Origin: G965225705 sp965225705
GTDB taxonomy: Bacteria; Pseudomonadota; Alphaproteobacteria; Caulobacterales; Maricaulaceae
Length of the DNA: 64,000 bases
Assembly: GCA_965225705.1 (NCBI GenBank)
Contig: OZ245325.1
Location: forward strand, 806,001 to 870,000
Direction of reading: 5' to 3'
Shown here: positions 17,734 to 28,636 of the stretch, piece after piece
Numbering within the stretch: position 1 is the first letter of the stretch
Layout: every line of letters begins with the position of its first letter
Notes under the pieces: model-generated
Told to the model about the DNA's origin: nothing
The model's database searches: none
The model's input: the letters and a program-made list of their open reading frames with translations, nothing else
Program-made: the position numbers and the translations under genes

Positions 17734-20700
17734 ATGCGTCAAGAGGTCGTCAATATTTATAATCCAGAAGAAGAGCTCCCGAGTTTTGACCGTATTCGTA
17801 TATCACTTGCGAGTCCGGAGAAAATTCGTTCCTGGTCTTTTGGAGAAGTCAAAAAACCGGAAACCATCAATTACAGGACGTTCAAGCCTGAACGTGATGG
17901 TTTGTTTTGTGCCAGGATTTTTGGGCCGATCAAAGATTATGAGTGTCTTTGTGGCAAATATAAGCGCATGAAATACAAAGGCGTTATCTGTGAGAAGTGT
18001 GGTGTTGAGGTGACACTTCAGCGGGTGCGTCGTGAGCGTATGGGGCATATTGATCTTGCGGCCCCTGTGGCACATATCTGGTTTTTGAAGTCTTTGCCCA
18101 GCCGTATTGCTCTTGTTCTTGATATGATGCTGAAAGAAGTTGAGCGTGTCCTTTATTTTGAACGCTATGTTGTTCTTGAGCCAGGGCTTACACCTTTAAA
18201 AGAAAAACAGCTTCTTTCTGAAGAGGAATACCTTGAAGCTCAGGCAGATTATGGTGAAGATGCGTTCACAGCGGGTATTGGAGCCGAGGCCATTTATGGG
18301 CTTTTGGTTGATCTTGATCTTGAGTCCGAAACAGAGCGTTTGCGTGTTGAATTGAGTGAGACCGGCTCTGAGCTTAAGCAAAAAAAGATTATCAAGCGTC
18401 TCAAGACGCTTGAGGCTTTTATTGAATCTAAAAACCGTCCTGAATGGATGATTCTAACGGTTTTGCCTGTTATTCCACCGGAATTGCGCCCACTTGTACC
18501 TTTGGATGGTGGACGCTTTGCGACCTCTGATCTCAATGATCTCTATCGCCGTGTGATCAACCGCAACAACCGTCTCAAACGTCTGATGGAGCTGAAGGCA
18601 CCAGATATCATTATTCGTAATGAAAAGAGGATGCTGCAGGAATCTGTGGACGCCCTCTTTGATAATGGTCGTCGCGGTCGTGTTATTACAGGAACGAACA
18701 GACGCCCGCTCAAATCTCTTGCAGATATGCTGAAGGGAAAACAGGGACGTTTCCGTCAGAACCTTCTTGGAAAACGTGTGGATTATTCCGGCCGTTCGGT
18801 GATTGTTGTGGGCCCTGAGCTGAAACTTCATGAGTGTGGTCTGCCGAAGAAGATGGCGCTGGAGCTTTTTAAGCCTTTTATCTATGCGCGTCTTGATGCT
18901 AAAGGACTTTCCGGAACAGTCAAACAGTCCAAAAAGCTTGTTGAAAAAGAACGTCCTGAGGTTTGGGATATTCTTGATGAGGTTATTCGTGAGCATCCCA
19001 TCCTTCTCAACCGTGCGCCAACGCTTCACCGTTTAGGGATTCAGGCCTTTGAGCCTAAGCTCATTGAAGGCAAGGCTATCCAGCTTCATCCTTTGGTATG
19101 CGCTGCCTTTAATGCAGATTTTGACGGGGATCAGATGGCTGTTCATGTGCCTTTGTCTCTGGAGGCTCAGCTTGAGGCACGGGTGCTTATGATGGCAACC
19201 AATAATATTCTCTCTCCGGCCAATGGTAAGCCTATTATTGTACCTTCTCAGGATATTATTCTTGGCCTTTACTATCTTTCTTTGCAAAAAGAGGGGGAAA
19301 AGGGCGAAGGCATGGCTTTTTCTGACATGGGTGAGCTTGAAGCCGCTTTAGATAATGGTGTTGTTTCTCTTCATGCAAAAGTCAGGGCGCCTGTCCAGGT
19401 TTTTAATGAGGAAGGGGAGTCTGTTTCTCAGCTCATCGAGACGACGCCCGGGCGTTTGAAGCTTATGGAGTTTTTGCCAGGCCATCCGAAAGTGACCTAT
19501 GAGCTTGTTAATCAGATGATCACCAAGAAAGAAATTGGGACCATGATTGATACGGTCTATCGCCATTGTGGGCAGAAAGCCACGGTTATCTTCTGTGATC
19601 AGATCATGAAGCTTGGTTTTCGTGAGGCTGCTAAAGCGGGTATTTCCATTGGTAAGGATGATCTTATTGTACCGGAAAAGAAAACAGCTTTTGTCGAGGA
19701 GACCCGGCAGCGCGTTTCTGACTATGAAAAACAGTATGCAGATGGTCTTATAACCAGGGGCGAAAAATATAATAAAGTTGTTGATGCCTGGTCAAAATGT
19801 ACGGATCAGGTTGCTGATGCCATGATGGATGATATGGCTTCACCGCCTCATGGGGTGTCTGGTCAGGCTAATTCTATCTATATGATGGCCCAGTCCGGGG
19901 CGCGTGGATCTAAGAACCAGATGAAACAGCTTGCGGGCATGCGGGGCCTGATGGCCAAGCCTTCTGGTGAGATTATCGAAACCCCGATTATTTCCAACTT
20001 TAAAGAGGGGCTCACGGTTTTAGAGTATTTTAACTCCACCCATGGTGCACGTAAGGGACTGGCGGATACAGCTCTTAAAACAGCCAATTCCGGCTATCTG
20101 ACACGGCGTCTTGTTGATGTTGCGCAGGATTCTATCATTATGGAAGACGACTGTGGATCAGATAAAGGTCTTGAGATGAAGACCGTGATGGATGGTGGTG
20201 AGATTATTGTTTCTCTTGGGGGGCGTGTTTTAGGCAGAACGGCTCTGGAGGATGTTGTGGATCCCCGTGATGGCTCTGTCATTGCGCCTGCCGGAACCTA
20301 TCTTGAGGAAGAACATGCTGCGCATATTGACGCGTCAGGTTTGCGTTCTATGCGGGTCCGCTCTGTTTTGAACTGCGCTTCACGTTTGGGAGTTTGTGCA
20401 ACATGTTACGGCCGTGATCTGGCGCGGGGCACACGTGTTAATATAGGGGAAGCTGTTGGTGTTATTGCGGCTCAGTCCATTGGGGAGCCCGGTACGCAGT
20501 TAACCATGCGTACGTTCCATGTTGGTGGGACGGCTCAGGTTTCAGAGCAGTCTTTCACAGAATCTTCTCATGATGGTGTTATCCGCCTGAAAAATCCCTC
20601 AACTGTGCAGGATGAAACAGGCGGTTTTGTCGTCATGGGGCGGAGCATGCAGGTCCTGGTCGAAGACAAAGCTGGCCATGAGCTTGAGGCACATCGCCTG

Positions 20701-21975
20701 CCTTATGGGGCGAAGCTTTTTGTTGAGGATGGTCAGGCTGTCAAACGTGGTGCGCGTTTGGTCGAGTGGGATCCTTATACCAAGCCTATTATGACAGAGG
20801 CAGGTGGCCGCGTTAAGCTTATCGATGTTGTCGACGGTGTCTCAGCACGTGAAGAAATGGATGAGGAAACAGGCATTTCTTCACGTGTGATTGTTGACTG
20901 GCGATCACATCCCCGTGGTGGTAATCTTCAGCCTGCTGTTGTTGTCCTTGATAAAAAGGGCGAGCCCATCAAACTGGGTTCAGGCGCCATTGCCAGCTAT
21001 ATGCTTGCCGTTGGTGCTGTTCTTTCTGTTCATGACGGTGAAGAGGTGAAGCCGGGCGCTGTCCTTGCCCGTATTCCGACCGCAGGTGCGAAAACCCGTG
21101 ACATTACGGGGGGTCTTCCCCGTGTGGCTGAATTGTTTGAGGCACGCCGTCCAAAAGAATGTGCTGTTATTGCTGAAATTGATGGTCGCGTTGTGTTTGC
21201 ACGCGATTATAAAAACAAGCGGCGCATTAGGATTGAGCCACAAACAGAAGGTGTTGAGCCGGTTGAATATCTTGTCTCTAAAGGGCAACATCTTACAGTT
21301 CAGGAAGGTGATTACATCACCAGGGGAGAGCTTCTTGTGGATGGTCACCCTGCTCCTCATGATATTTTGTCCATTCTCGGTGTTGAGGCTTTGGCAGAAT
21401 ATCTTGTTCGTGAGATTCAGGATGTGTATCGCCTTCAGGGTGTGCCTATTAATGATAAGCATATTGAGGTGATTGTCCGTCAAATGCTCCAGAAGGCAGA
21501 GATTGTCAGCCCGGGGGACAGCTCTTATATTAAGGGCGAACAGGCAGACCGTTTTGAGGTTGAAGAGGCCAATGAAAAACTCATTGCAAATGGTAAAGAG
21601 CCCGCTGCCTATACTTTGGTTCTTTTAGGGATTACCAAGGCCAGTCTGCAGACACGTTCCTTTATTTCAGCAGCTTCTTTCCAGGAAACAACACGTGTTC
21701 TGACCGATGCTGCTGTGACAGGAAAGGTTGATATGCTTGAAGGTTTGAAGGAGAATGTCATTGTGGGTCGCCTTATTCCTGCAGGCACAGGGGGGATGCT
21801 CCGTCATTATCGCCGTCTTGCTGCTGAACGGGATAAGGAACTTCTGGAGCAAAAACAGCTTGCTGCAGAAGAAGATGTTGCTTTGCCGGAGAACATTGCC
21901 GAGGCCGCAGCGCGTGAGCATGCTGCTGCTTTGCCTCCTTCTGTTGACTCTGTTTTTCCTGAGGAACAGGCTTAA
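17734..21975 (+). CDS. rpoC: DNA-directed RNA polymerase subunit beta'
   Basis: RpoC carries the catalytic magnesium of RNA polymerase. The product is 1413 residues. The first zinc site is Cys71, Cys73, Cys86 and Cys89; the second is Cys807, Cys881, Cys888 and Cys891. The catalytic NADFDGDQ holds Asp462, Asp464 and Asp466. The trigger-loop and bridge-helix region around HGARKGLADTALKTANSGYL is intact. The C-terminus ends in a variable Ala/Glu-rich tail. AAGGAGG precedes the ATG. Confidence 0.98.
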   Translation: MRQEVVNIYNPEEELPSFDRIRISLASPEKIRSWSFGEVKKPETINYRTFKPERDGLFCARIFGPIKDYECLCGKYKRMKYKGVICEKCGVEVTLQRVRRERMGHIDLAAPVAHIWFLKSLPSRIALVLDMMLKEVERVLYFERYVVLEPGLTPLKEKQLLSEEEYLEAQADYGEDAFTAGIGAEAIYGLLVDLDLESETERLRVELSETGSELKQKKIIKRLKTLEAFIESKNRPEWMILTVLPVIPPELRPLVPLDGGRFATSDLNDLYRRVINRNNRLKRLMELKAPDIIIRNEKRMLQESVDALFDNGRRGRVITGTNRRPLKSLADMLKGKQGRFRQNLLGKRVDYSGRSVIVVGPELKLHECGLPKKMALELFKPFIYARLDAKGLSGTVKQSKKLVEKERPEVWDILDEVIREHPILLNRAPTLHRLGIQAFEPKLIEGKAIQLHPLVCAAFNADFDGDQMAVHVPLSLEAQLEARVLMMATNNILSPANGKPIIVPSQDIILGLYYLSLQKEGEKGEGMAFSDMGELEAALDNGVVSLHAKVRAPVQVFNEEGESVSQLIETTPGRLKLMEFLPGHPKVTYELVNQMITKKEIGTMIDTVYRHCGQKATVIFCDQIMKLGFREAAKAGISIGKDDLIVPEKKTAFVEETRQRVSDYEKQYADGLITRGEKYNKVVDAWSKCTDQVADAMMDDMASPPHGVSGQANSIYMMAQSGARGSKNQMKQLAGMRGLMAKPSGEIIETPIISNFKEGLTVLEYFNSTHGARKGLADTALKTANSGYLTRRLVDVAQDSIIMEDDCGSDKGLEMKTVMDGGEIIVSLGGRVLGRTALEDVVDPRDGSVIAPAGTYLEEEHAAHIDASGLRSMRVRSVLNCASRLGVCATCYGRDLARGTRVNIGEAVGVIAAQSIGEPGTQLTMRTFHVGGTAQVSEQSFTESSHDGVIRLKNPSTVQDETGGFVVMGRSMQVLVEDKAGHELEAHRLPYGAKLFVEDGQAVKRGARLVEWDPYTKPIMTEAGGRVKLIDVVDGVSAREEMDEETGISSRVIVDWRSHPRGGNLQPAVVVLDKKGEPIKLGSGAIASYMLAVGAVLSVHDGEEVKPGAVLARIPTAGAKTRDITGGLPRVAELFEARRPKECAVIAEIDGRVVFARDYKNKRRIRIEPQTEGVEPVEYLVSKGQHLTVQEGDYITRGELLVDGHPAPHDILSILGVEALAEYLVREIQDVYRLQGVPINDKHIEVIVRQMLQKAEIVSPGDSSYIKGEQADRFEVEEANEKLIANGKEPAAYTLVLLGITKASLQTRSFISAASFQETTRVLTDAAVTGKVDMLEGLKENVIVGRLIPAGTGGMLRHYRRLAAERDKELLEQKQLAAEEDVALPENIAEAAAREHAAALPPSVDSVFPEEQA

Positions 21976-22275
21976 ACCTTACGGAGAAGCAGTAGGGGAG
22001 AGTGTTTTTTTTTGAGAGAGGTGATAAAAATATCATCTCTCAAAAAAATCTTACGGATAACGCTTGACCCGTCTAAAAAGGCGGCGTATGGTCCAGGCCG
22101 GTTTGGGAAGAGCTGTAGCACTTCGTGTGTCTAGACGTCTTCTCTGCCGATGCCAGGTTTGCATTTTTTAAATTTACCCTGGTGCAGATGTTTTTCTGTA
22201 CAAGGGCTTTTCTTCCCTTTCTTTTGAATTTTTGGGAGGGGGAATGGTGATAGTGAATATGAGGTTTTGAACGAC
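21976..22275 (+). other. rpoC-rpsL intergenic region with a long palindrome
   Basis: T-run plus GAGAGA (22007-22018) and TGATA pair with TATCA, TCTCTC and an A-run (22031-22048), with GG bulged out. Because A rather than T follows the stem on either strand, this is not a normal intrinsic terminator; RNase III processing is a possibility. The rest probably holds the str operon promoter and leader, which I cannot place. Confidence 0.55.
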
Positions 22276-22647
22276 ATGCCAACAGTCAACCAGCTTATAC
22301 GTAAGCCACGAAGGTCTAAGCCTCGCCGGAACAAGGTTCCTGCTCTGGAGTCGTGTCCGCAGCGCAGAGGGGTGTGTACGCGTGTTTATACAACAACACC
22401 TAAAAAGCCTAACTCTGCTTTGCGTAAGGTTGCCAAGGTCCGCCTGACCAATGGCTTTGAAGTGGTGAGCTATATTCCCGGTGAAGGACATAATCTGCAG
22501 GAACACTCTGTGGTTTTGATTCGTGGGGGTCGTGTTAAGGACTTGCCGGGTGTTCGCTATCATATCCTTCGTGGTGTTTTGGACACTCAGGGTGTTAAGG
22601 AGCGTCGTCAGGGGCGTTCTAAATATGGCGCCAAGCGTCCGAAATAA
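22276..22647 (+). CDS. rpsL: 30S ribosomal protein S12
   Basis: S12 lines the decoding centre. With the start at 22276 the protein has 123 residues and begins MPTVNQLIRKPR, as in the family. Lys43 in TTTPKKPNS and Lys88-Asp89 in GGRVKDLPG are the wild-type residues, so no streptomycin-resistance change is seen at the classical positions. The longer TTG start at 22267 is rejected on family N-terminus. It heads the rpsL-rpsG-fusA-tuf unit. Confidence 0.97.
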   Translation: MPTVNQLIRKPRRSKPRRNKVPALESCPQRRGVCTRVYTTTPKKPNSALRKVAKVRLTNGFEVVSYIPGEGHNLQEHSVVLIRGGRVKDLPGVRYHILRGVLDTQGVKERRQGRSKYGAKRPK

Positions 22648-22659
22648 GGGAGATTATTC

Positions 22660-23130
22660 ATGTCACGTCGTCATCGGGCAGAAAAGCGTCATGTGGTTGC
22701 TGATCCTAAATACGGAGATGTGACTGTTACCAAGTTCATGAATTATCTTATGAAAGATGGGAAGAAGTCTGTCACGGAACGCATTGTCTATGGGGCTATG
22801 GATCTTGTGGAGGACAAAATGCGTCGTGGAGCTGTTGAGATTTTTCATGAGGCTGTAGAAAATGTCATGCCCTCTGTTGAGGTCCGTTCACGGCGTGTGG
22901 GTGGGGCAACCTATCAGGTCCCTGTTGAGGTCCGTTCAGGGCGTCGTCGTGCTCTGGCTTTGCGTTGGCTTGTCAAAGCTGTGCGCGCGCGCAATGAAAA
23001 CACCATGCGGGAGCGTCTGGCAGGAGAGCTTATGGATGCTGCGGGCAATCGTGGGGCCGCGGTTAAAAAGCGTGAAGATACGCACCGTATGGCGGAAGCT
23101 AACCGCGCATTTTCTCATTATCGCTGGTAA
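22660..23130 (+). CDS. rpsG: 30S ribosomal protein S7
   Basis: S7 nucleates assembly of the 30S head and in enterobacteria represses the str operon. The 156-residue length is usual. It starts MSRRHRAEKR and contains KFMNYLMKDGKKSVTERIVYG and the RRVGGATYQVPVEV beta hairpin. It is 12 bases from rpsL and 24 from fusA, consistent with one transcript. Confidence 0.97.
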   Translation: MSRRHRAEKRHVVADPKYGDVTVTKFMNYLMKDGKKSVTERIVYGAMDLVEDKMRRGAVEIFHEAVENVMPSVEVRSRRVGGATYQVPVEVRSGRRRALALRWLVKAVRARNENTMRERLAGELMDAAGNRGAAVKKREDTHRMAEANRAFSHYRW

Positions 23131-23154
23131 GGATTTAGGTAAAGGGTCACGACT

Positions 23155-25230
23155 ATGCCACGCAAGCATAAAATTGAAGATTACCGCAATTTCGGCATTA
23201 TGGCCCATATTGATGCAGGTAAAACGACAACAACAGAGCGCGTTCTCTATTATACAGGGAAGTCCCATAAAATTGGTGAGGTTCATGATGGGGCCGCCAC
23301 CATGGACTGGATGGAGCAGGAGCAGGAGCGTGGTATCACCATCACCTCAGCGGCAACAACCTGTTTCTGGAATGATAAGCGCCTGAACATTATTGATACA
23401 CCCGGCCATGTTGACTTCACCATTGAGGTTGAGCGCTCCCTTAGGGTGCTTGATGGGGCGGTTGCCCTTCTTGATGCGAATGCTGGTGTTGAGCCTCAGA
23501 CAGAAACAGTTTGGCGTCAGGCAGATAAATATGCCGTCCCGCGCATGATTTTCGTCAACAAGATGGATAAGCTGGGCGCTGATTTTTACAATTCTGTAGA
23601 GATGATTGAAAAGCGTCTGGGGGCTAACCCTCTGGTTATTCAGCTCCCCATTGGTGCAGAGAATGATTTTCAGGGTCTTGTTGATCTTGTTCGTATGAAG
23701 GCTGTCATTTGGGAGGCGGAGTCTCTTGGGGCCAGGTTTCATGATGAAGACATTCCGGCAGATCTTCAGGACAAGGCAGTGGAATATCGTGAAAAAATGA
23801 TTGAAAAAGCGGTTGAGGTGGATGAGGCCGCTATGGAAGCTTATCTTGAGGGGGAGGAGCCCGGTGAGGATAAGCTTAAAGAGCTTATCCGCAAGGGGAC
23901 TATTGCAGGTGATTTTGTGCCTGTCCTTTGTGGGTCTGCTTTTAAGAACAAGGGAGTTCAGCCCCTTTTGGATGCGGTCGTAGATTATCTCCCAAGTCCT
24001 GTGGACATTCCTGCTATTAAGGGCATTGTGCCTGGAAAAGAAGGTGAGGTGGTCCGCAAAGCTTCGGATGATGAGCCTCTTTCCATGCTTGCCTTTAAGA
24101 TTATGAATGATCCTTTTGTGGGGTCTTTGACATTTTGCCGTATTTATTCCGGCAGGGTTGAGACCGGTATGACGCTTATGAATACCGTTAAGGAAAAGCG
24201 TGAGCGTATTGGTCGTATGCTGTTGATGCATTCTAACAGTCGTGATGATATTAAAGAGGCTTATGCTGGTGATATTGTTGCCATTGCCTCGCTCAAAGGT
24301 ACGACGACAGGGGATACGCTGTGTGATCAGAACCATCCCGTTATTCTGGAGCGTATGGAGTTTCCTGATCCGGTGATTGAGATTGCTGTTGAGCCTAAAT
24401 CTAAGGCCGATCAGGAAAAACTGGGTGTTGCTCTACAGCGTCTTGCGGCAGAAGATCCTTCTTTCCGTGTGTCTACGGATGAGGAATCCGGTCAAACGAT
24501 TCTTAAAGGTATGGGGGAGCTTCATCTTGACATTATTGTTGATCGTATGAAGCGTGAATTTAAGGTTGAAGCTAATATTGGTGAGCCTCAGGTGGCCTAT
24601 CGTGAAACCCTGGGCCGCGCCGGTGAAATTGACTATACCCACAAAAAGCAAACAGGTGGTGCCGGGCAGTTTGCACGGGTCAAAATCCTGTTTGAGCCTT
24701 TGGAGCCTGGCTCCGGCGAGGAATTTGAAAGTAAGATTGTTGGTGGCTCTGTGCCCAAAGAATATATTCCCGGCGTTGAAAAGGGTATTATTTCTGTTGC
24801 AAGCTCAGGTATTCTGGCCGGATTTCCTGTTATTGATTATAAGGCCACTTTGGTAGATGGTGCTTATCATGATGTTGACTCATCGGTGATGGCCTTTGAG
24901 ATTGCCGGGCGTGCTGCGTTTCGTGAGACGGCTCAGAAATGTTCCCCTAAGCTTTTAGAGCCTGTTATGAAGGTTGAGGTTATTACACCTGAAGATCATA
25001 TGGGTGATGTGATAGGTGACCTGAACTCACGTCGCGGACAGATTTCAGGAACTGAGATGCGGGGGAATGCAACGGTGGTGAATGCACATGTTCCTCTGGC
25101 AAATATGTTTGGCTATGTGAATGCATTGCGTTCTATGACTCAGGGGCGTGCGCAGTTTGTGATGCAGTTTGATCATTATGCGCCTGTTCCTGCCCAGATT
25201 GCTGAGGATGTAATTGCTAAATATACCTAA
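23155..25230 (+). CDS. fusA: Elongation factor G
   Basis: EF-G drives tRNA-mRNA translocation with GTP and helps recycle ribosomes. The 691-residue protein has all five domains. GTPase motifs are AHIDAGKTTTTERVL near residues 17-31, DTPGHVDF, NKMDKLGADF and GSAFKNKG. The domain IV region GGAGQFARVKI and the C-terminal HYAPVPAQIAEDV are present. It is a single housekeeping copy in the str operon. Confidence 0.98.
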   Translation: MPRKHKIEDYRNFGIMAHIDAGKTTTTERVLYYTGKSHKIGEVHDGAATMDWMEQEQERGITITSAATTCFWNDKRLNIIDTPGHVDFTIEVERSLRVLDGAVALLDANAGVEPQTETVWRQADKYAVPRMIFVNKMDKLGADFYNSVEMIEKRLGANPLVIQLPIGAENDFQGLVDLVRMKAVIWEAESLGARFHDEDIPADLQDKAVEYREKMIEKAVEVDEAAMEAYLEGEEPGEDKLKELIRKGTIAGDFVPVLCGSAFKNKGVQPLLDAVVDYLPSPVDIPAIKGIVPGKEGEVVRKASDDEPLSMLAFKIMNDPFVGSLTFCRIYSGRVETGMTLMNTVKEKRERIGRMLLMHSNSRDDIKEAYAGDIVAIASLKGTTTGDTLCDQNHPVILERMEFPDPVIEIAVEPKSKADQEKLGVALQRLAAEDPSFRVSTDEESGQTILKGMGELHLDIIVDRMKREFKVEANIGEPQVAYRETLGRAGEIDYTHKKQTGGAGQFARVKILFEPLEPGSGEEFESKIVGGSVPKEYIPGVEKGIISVASSGILAGFPVIDYKATLVDGAYHDVDSSVMAFEIAGRAAFRETAQKCSPKLLEPVMKVEVITPEDHMGDVIGDLNSRRGQISGTEMRGNATVVNAHVPLANMFGYVNALRSMTQGRAQFVMQFDHYAPVPAQIAEDVIAKYT

Positions 25231-25298
25231 AAGTTTTAAGGTTTAATTTTTTTTGAGTGACTTTATCTGGATGATCCGATTGAGGGGAGAATAAGACG

Positions 25299-26491
<1,193 letters not shown>

Positions 26492-26535
26492 GCAAAGACT
26501 GACGAATACGGGAAGTTTTTTGAAACGAGAAAAGG

Positions 26536-26581
26536 TGGAGTTTGAGGGCATTCTTGTTGTTAACTTTGGTGCCCGCCTCCA
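26536..26581 (+). promoter_or_regulatory. Stem-loop before rpsJ (possible S10 leader)
   Basis: TGGAG (26536-26540) and GGGCA (26546-26550) can pair with CTCCA (26577-26581) and TGCCC (26570-26574), giving an interrupted stem in the 110-bp gap before rpsJ. In enterobacteria the S10 leader is bound by L4; whether this one is similar is unknown. Confidence 0.4.
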
Positions 26582-26599
26582 TTTTGATGGGAGTGAAAT

Positions 26600-26914
26600 A
26601 TGCAACAGAAAAATATACGTATTCGTATGATGTCCTATGATCATCGGATGCTTGATAAATCTGTGCAGGAGATCGTAGATGGCGCAAAGCGTACAGGGGC
26701 GAATGTTCGTGGTCCTATTCCTTTGCCAACCCGTCTGGAGCGTTATACGGTTTTGCGTTCCCCGCATATTGATAAAAAATCCCGTGAGCAATTTGAGCAG
26801 AGGACTCATCGTCGTCTTTTGGATATTGTTGATCCAACCCCCCAGACCGTTGATGCTTTGATGAAGCTTGATCTGGCTGCGGGTGTTGATGTTCAGATTA
26901 AACTGGAGAACTGA
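26600..26914 (+). CDS. rpsJ: 30S ribosomal protein S10 (NusE)
   Basis: S10 is a 30S head protein and, as NusE, a partner of NusB and NusG in antitermination. The 104-residue product contains IRIRMMSYDHRMLDKSVQEI and the conserved loop GPIPLPTRLERYTVLRSPH. It opens the S10 gene cluster; rplC starts two bases after its stop. Confidence 0.97.
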   Translation: MQQKNIRIRMMSYDHRMLDKSVQEIVDGAKRTGANVRGPIPLPTRLERYTVLRSPHIDKKSREQFEQRTHRRLLDIVDPTPQTVDALMKLDLAAGVDVQIKLEN

Positions 26915-26915
26915 T

Positions 26916-27680
26916 ATGCGCTCAGGTGTTCTTGCCCGCAAACTTGGTATGACGCGCGTTTTTCACGATGATGGTCGTCATGTGCCTGTCACAGTCCTCC
27001 ATATGGATGTTTGTCAGGTCACAGCACAACGTCGTGTGGAAAAAGATGGCTATTGCGCTGTTCAGCTGGGGGCTGGCGCCGCTAAGCCCAAGCGTTTGTC
27101 CCGTGCCGAGCGGGAGCGTTTTGCTAAGGCTCAGCTGGCTCCGAAGAAAAAAATGGTTGAGTTTCGCGTTGATCCGGACAATCTCCTTGATGTGGGTGAT
27201 GAAATCACGGCTGATCATTTTAAAGCTGGCCAGAAGATTGATGTTGCCGGCCTGTCTATTGGTAAAGGTTTTGCCGGTGGTATGAAACGGCATGGTTTTG
27301 GTGGCCTGCGTGCTACACATGGTGTTTCTGTTTCTCATCGTTCTCATGGTTCAACGGGGCAGTGTCAGGATCCCGGACGTGTCTTTAAGGGCAAAAAAAT
27401 GGCAGGTCATATGGGCGCCAGACGTGTAACAGCTCAAAATCTTGAGGTTGTTCGTACGGATGCTGAGCGTGGTCTGATTTTGGTGAAGGGCGCTGTTCCC
27501 GGTGCTAAAGGGGGATGGCTTGAGGTGCGTGATGCTGTTAAGGGGGCTGGTGTTGCCGATCTGCCTTTGCCGGGTGCTGTTCGTAAGCTTTCTGAGGTTG
27601 CAGCAGGTGGTGTTTCTTCTGAAGGGGCTGCTGATGCTGACAAAGCCCCTGTTTCCGGGGGTGAGGAGCAAGGCTCATGA
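26916..27680 (+). CDS. rplC: 50S ribosomal protein L3
   Basis: L3 initiates 50S assembly and reaches toward the peptidyl transferase centre. The start at 26916 gives MRSGVLARKLGMTRVF, the family N-terminus, and 254 residues; an upstream in-frame ATG would overlap rpsJ. The conserved SHGSTGQCQDPGRVFKGKKM loop includes the glutamine methylated by PrmB in other bacteria. The last 30 residues (about 225-254) are an Ala/Gly/Ser/Glu-rich tail longer than in most L3 proteins. Confidence 0.96.
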   Translation: MRSGVLARKLGMTRVFHDDGRHVPVTVLHMDVCQVTAQRRVEKDGYCAVQLGAGAAKPKRLSRAERERFAKAQLAPKKKMVEFRVDPDNLLDVGDEITADHFKAGQKIDVAGLSIGKGFAGGMKRHGFGGLRATHGVSVSHRSHGSTGQCQDPGRVFKGKKMAGHMGARRVTAQNLEVVRTDAERGLILVKGAVPGAKGGWLEVRDAVKGAGVADLPLPGAVRKLSEVAAGGVSSEGAADADKAPVSGGEEQGS

Positions 27681-28297
27681 AAATGGATGTTGTCACACTT
27701 GAGGGAAAGAAAGCGGGCACGGTTGACGTTTCTGATGCCGTGTTTGGTTTAGATCCCCGATCTGATATTTTGCATCGTATGGTGCGCTGGCAGCTGGCGA
27801 AACGTCAGGCGGGAACGCATAAGACGAAGACCCGTTCAGACGTTGCGCGTGTTAAAGCGAAAATGTACCGTCAGAAGGGAACAGGTGGGGCACGCCATGG
27901 TGCACGCTCAGCTCCGCAGTTTACGGGTGGGGGTAAGGCCCATGGTCCTGTTGTGCGTTCCCATGAACATGATCTCCCTAAGAAAGTGCGGCGTTTGGCT
28001 CTTAAGCATGCTCTGTCTTCTAAGGTGAAGGGGAAGACTTTATTTGTTCTTGATGATGCTAAGCTCGAAGCTCCAAAAACAAAAAGCCTTGTCGTGGCTT
28101 TTGGGAAGCTCGGGTTTGATAATGCTCTTGTTGTGGGTGGTGCTTCTCCTGACACAAATTTTTCTCTGGCAGCGCGTAATTTGCCTTCTGTTGATGTGAT
28201 TCCTGTTGAGGCTATTAATGTTTATGACGTTTTGCGTCGTAAGGCCCTGGTTTTGACAAAAGGCGCTCTTGAGCATTTGGAGGCGAGACTGCAATGA
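27677..28297 (+). CDS. rplD: 50S ribosomal protein L4
   Basis: L4 lines the exit tunnel and in enterobacteria regulates the S10 operon. The 206-residue product has the extended loop with GTGGARHGARSAPQFTGGG around residues 65-85, which reaches the tunnel. It overlaps rplC by four bases (ATGA), so the two are translationally coupled. Codon use matches neighbouring genes. Confidence 0.97.
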   Translation: MKMDVVTLEGKKAGTVDVSDAVFGLDPRSDILHRMVRWQLAKRQAGTHKTKTRSDVARVKAKMYRQKGTGGARHGARSAPQFTGGGKAHGPVVRSHEHDLPKKVRRLALKHALSSKVKGKTLFVLDDAKLEAPKTKSLVVAFGKLGFDNALVVGGASPDTNFSLAARNLPSVDVIPVEAINVYDVLRRKALVLTKGALEHLEARLQ

Positions 28298-28587
28298 CAA
28301 AAGAACGCCATTATAATACGATTTTAGAGCCTGTGGTGACAGAGAAGTCTACCCTGCTGTCCGAGGAGAACAAGGTCGTTTTTCATGTTCCTCTGCAGGC
28401 CACTAAAAAAGAGGTTGCTGAGGCTGTTGAGGCTTTGTTTAAAGTTGAGGTTCTTTCTGTCAACACTGTGCGTGTTAAGGGGAAGCTCAAACGGTTTCGT
28501 GGCATTCCCGGTAAGCGAAAAGATGAAAAGAAAGCTATTGTCACTCTTAAAGAGGGACAGGTTATTGATTTTGCGGCAGGCTTATAG
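28294..28587 (+). CDS. rplW: 50S ribosomal protein L23
   Basis: L23 sits at the tunnel exit and docks trigger factor and the signal recognition particle. The 97-residue protein has the family pattern EPVVTEKSTLL, ATKKEVAEAVEALFKVEV and the loop KGKLKRFRG. It overlaps rplD by four bases. A 49-bp gap leads to rplB. Confidence 0.97.
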   Translation: MTKERHYNTILEPVVTEKSTLLSEENKVVFHVPLQATKKEVAEAVEALFKVEVLSVNTVRVKGKLKRFRGIPGKRKDEKKAIVTLKEGQVIDFAAGL

Positions 28588-28636
28588 CCCTGTTTTCTAT
28601 GTAGACGGGCGATAAAGTCAGCAAAAGGAGAGATGG

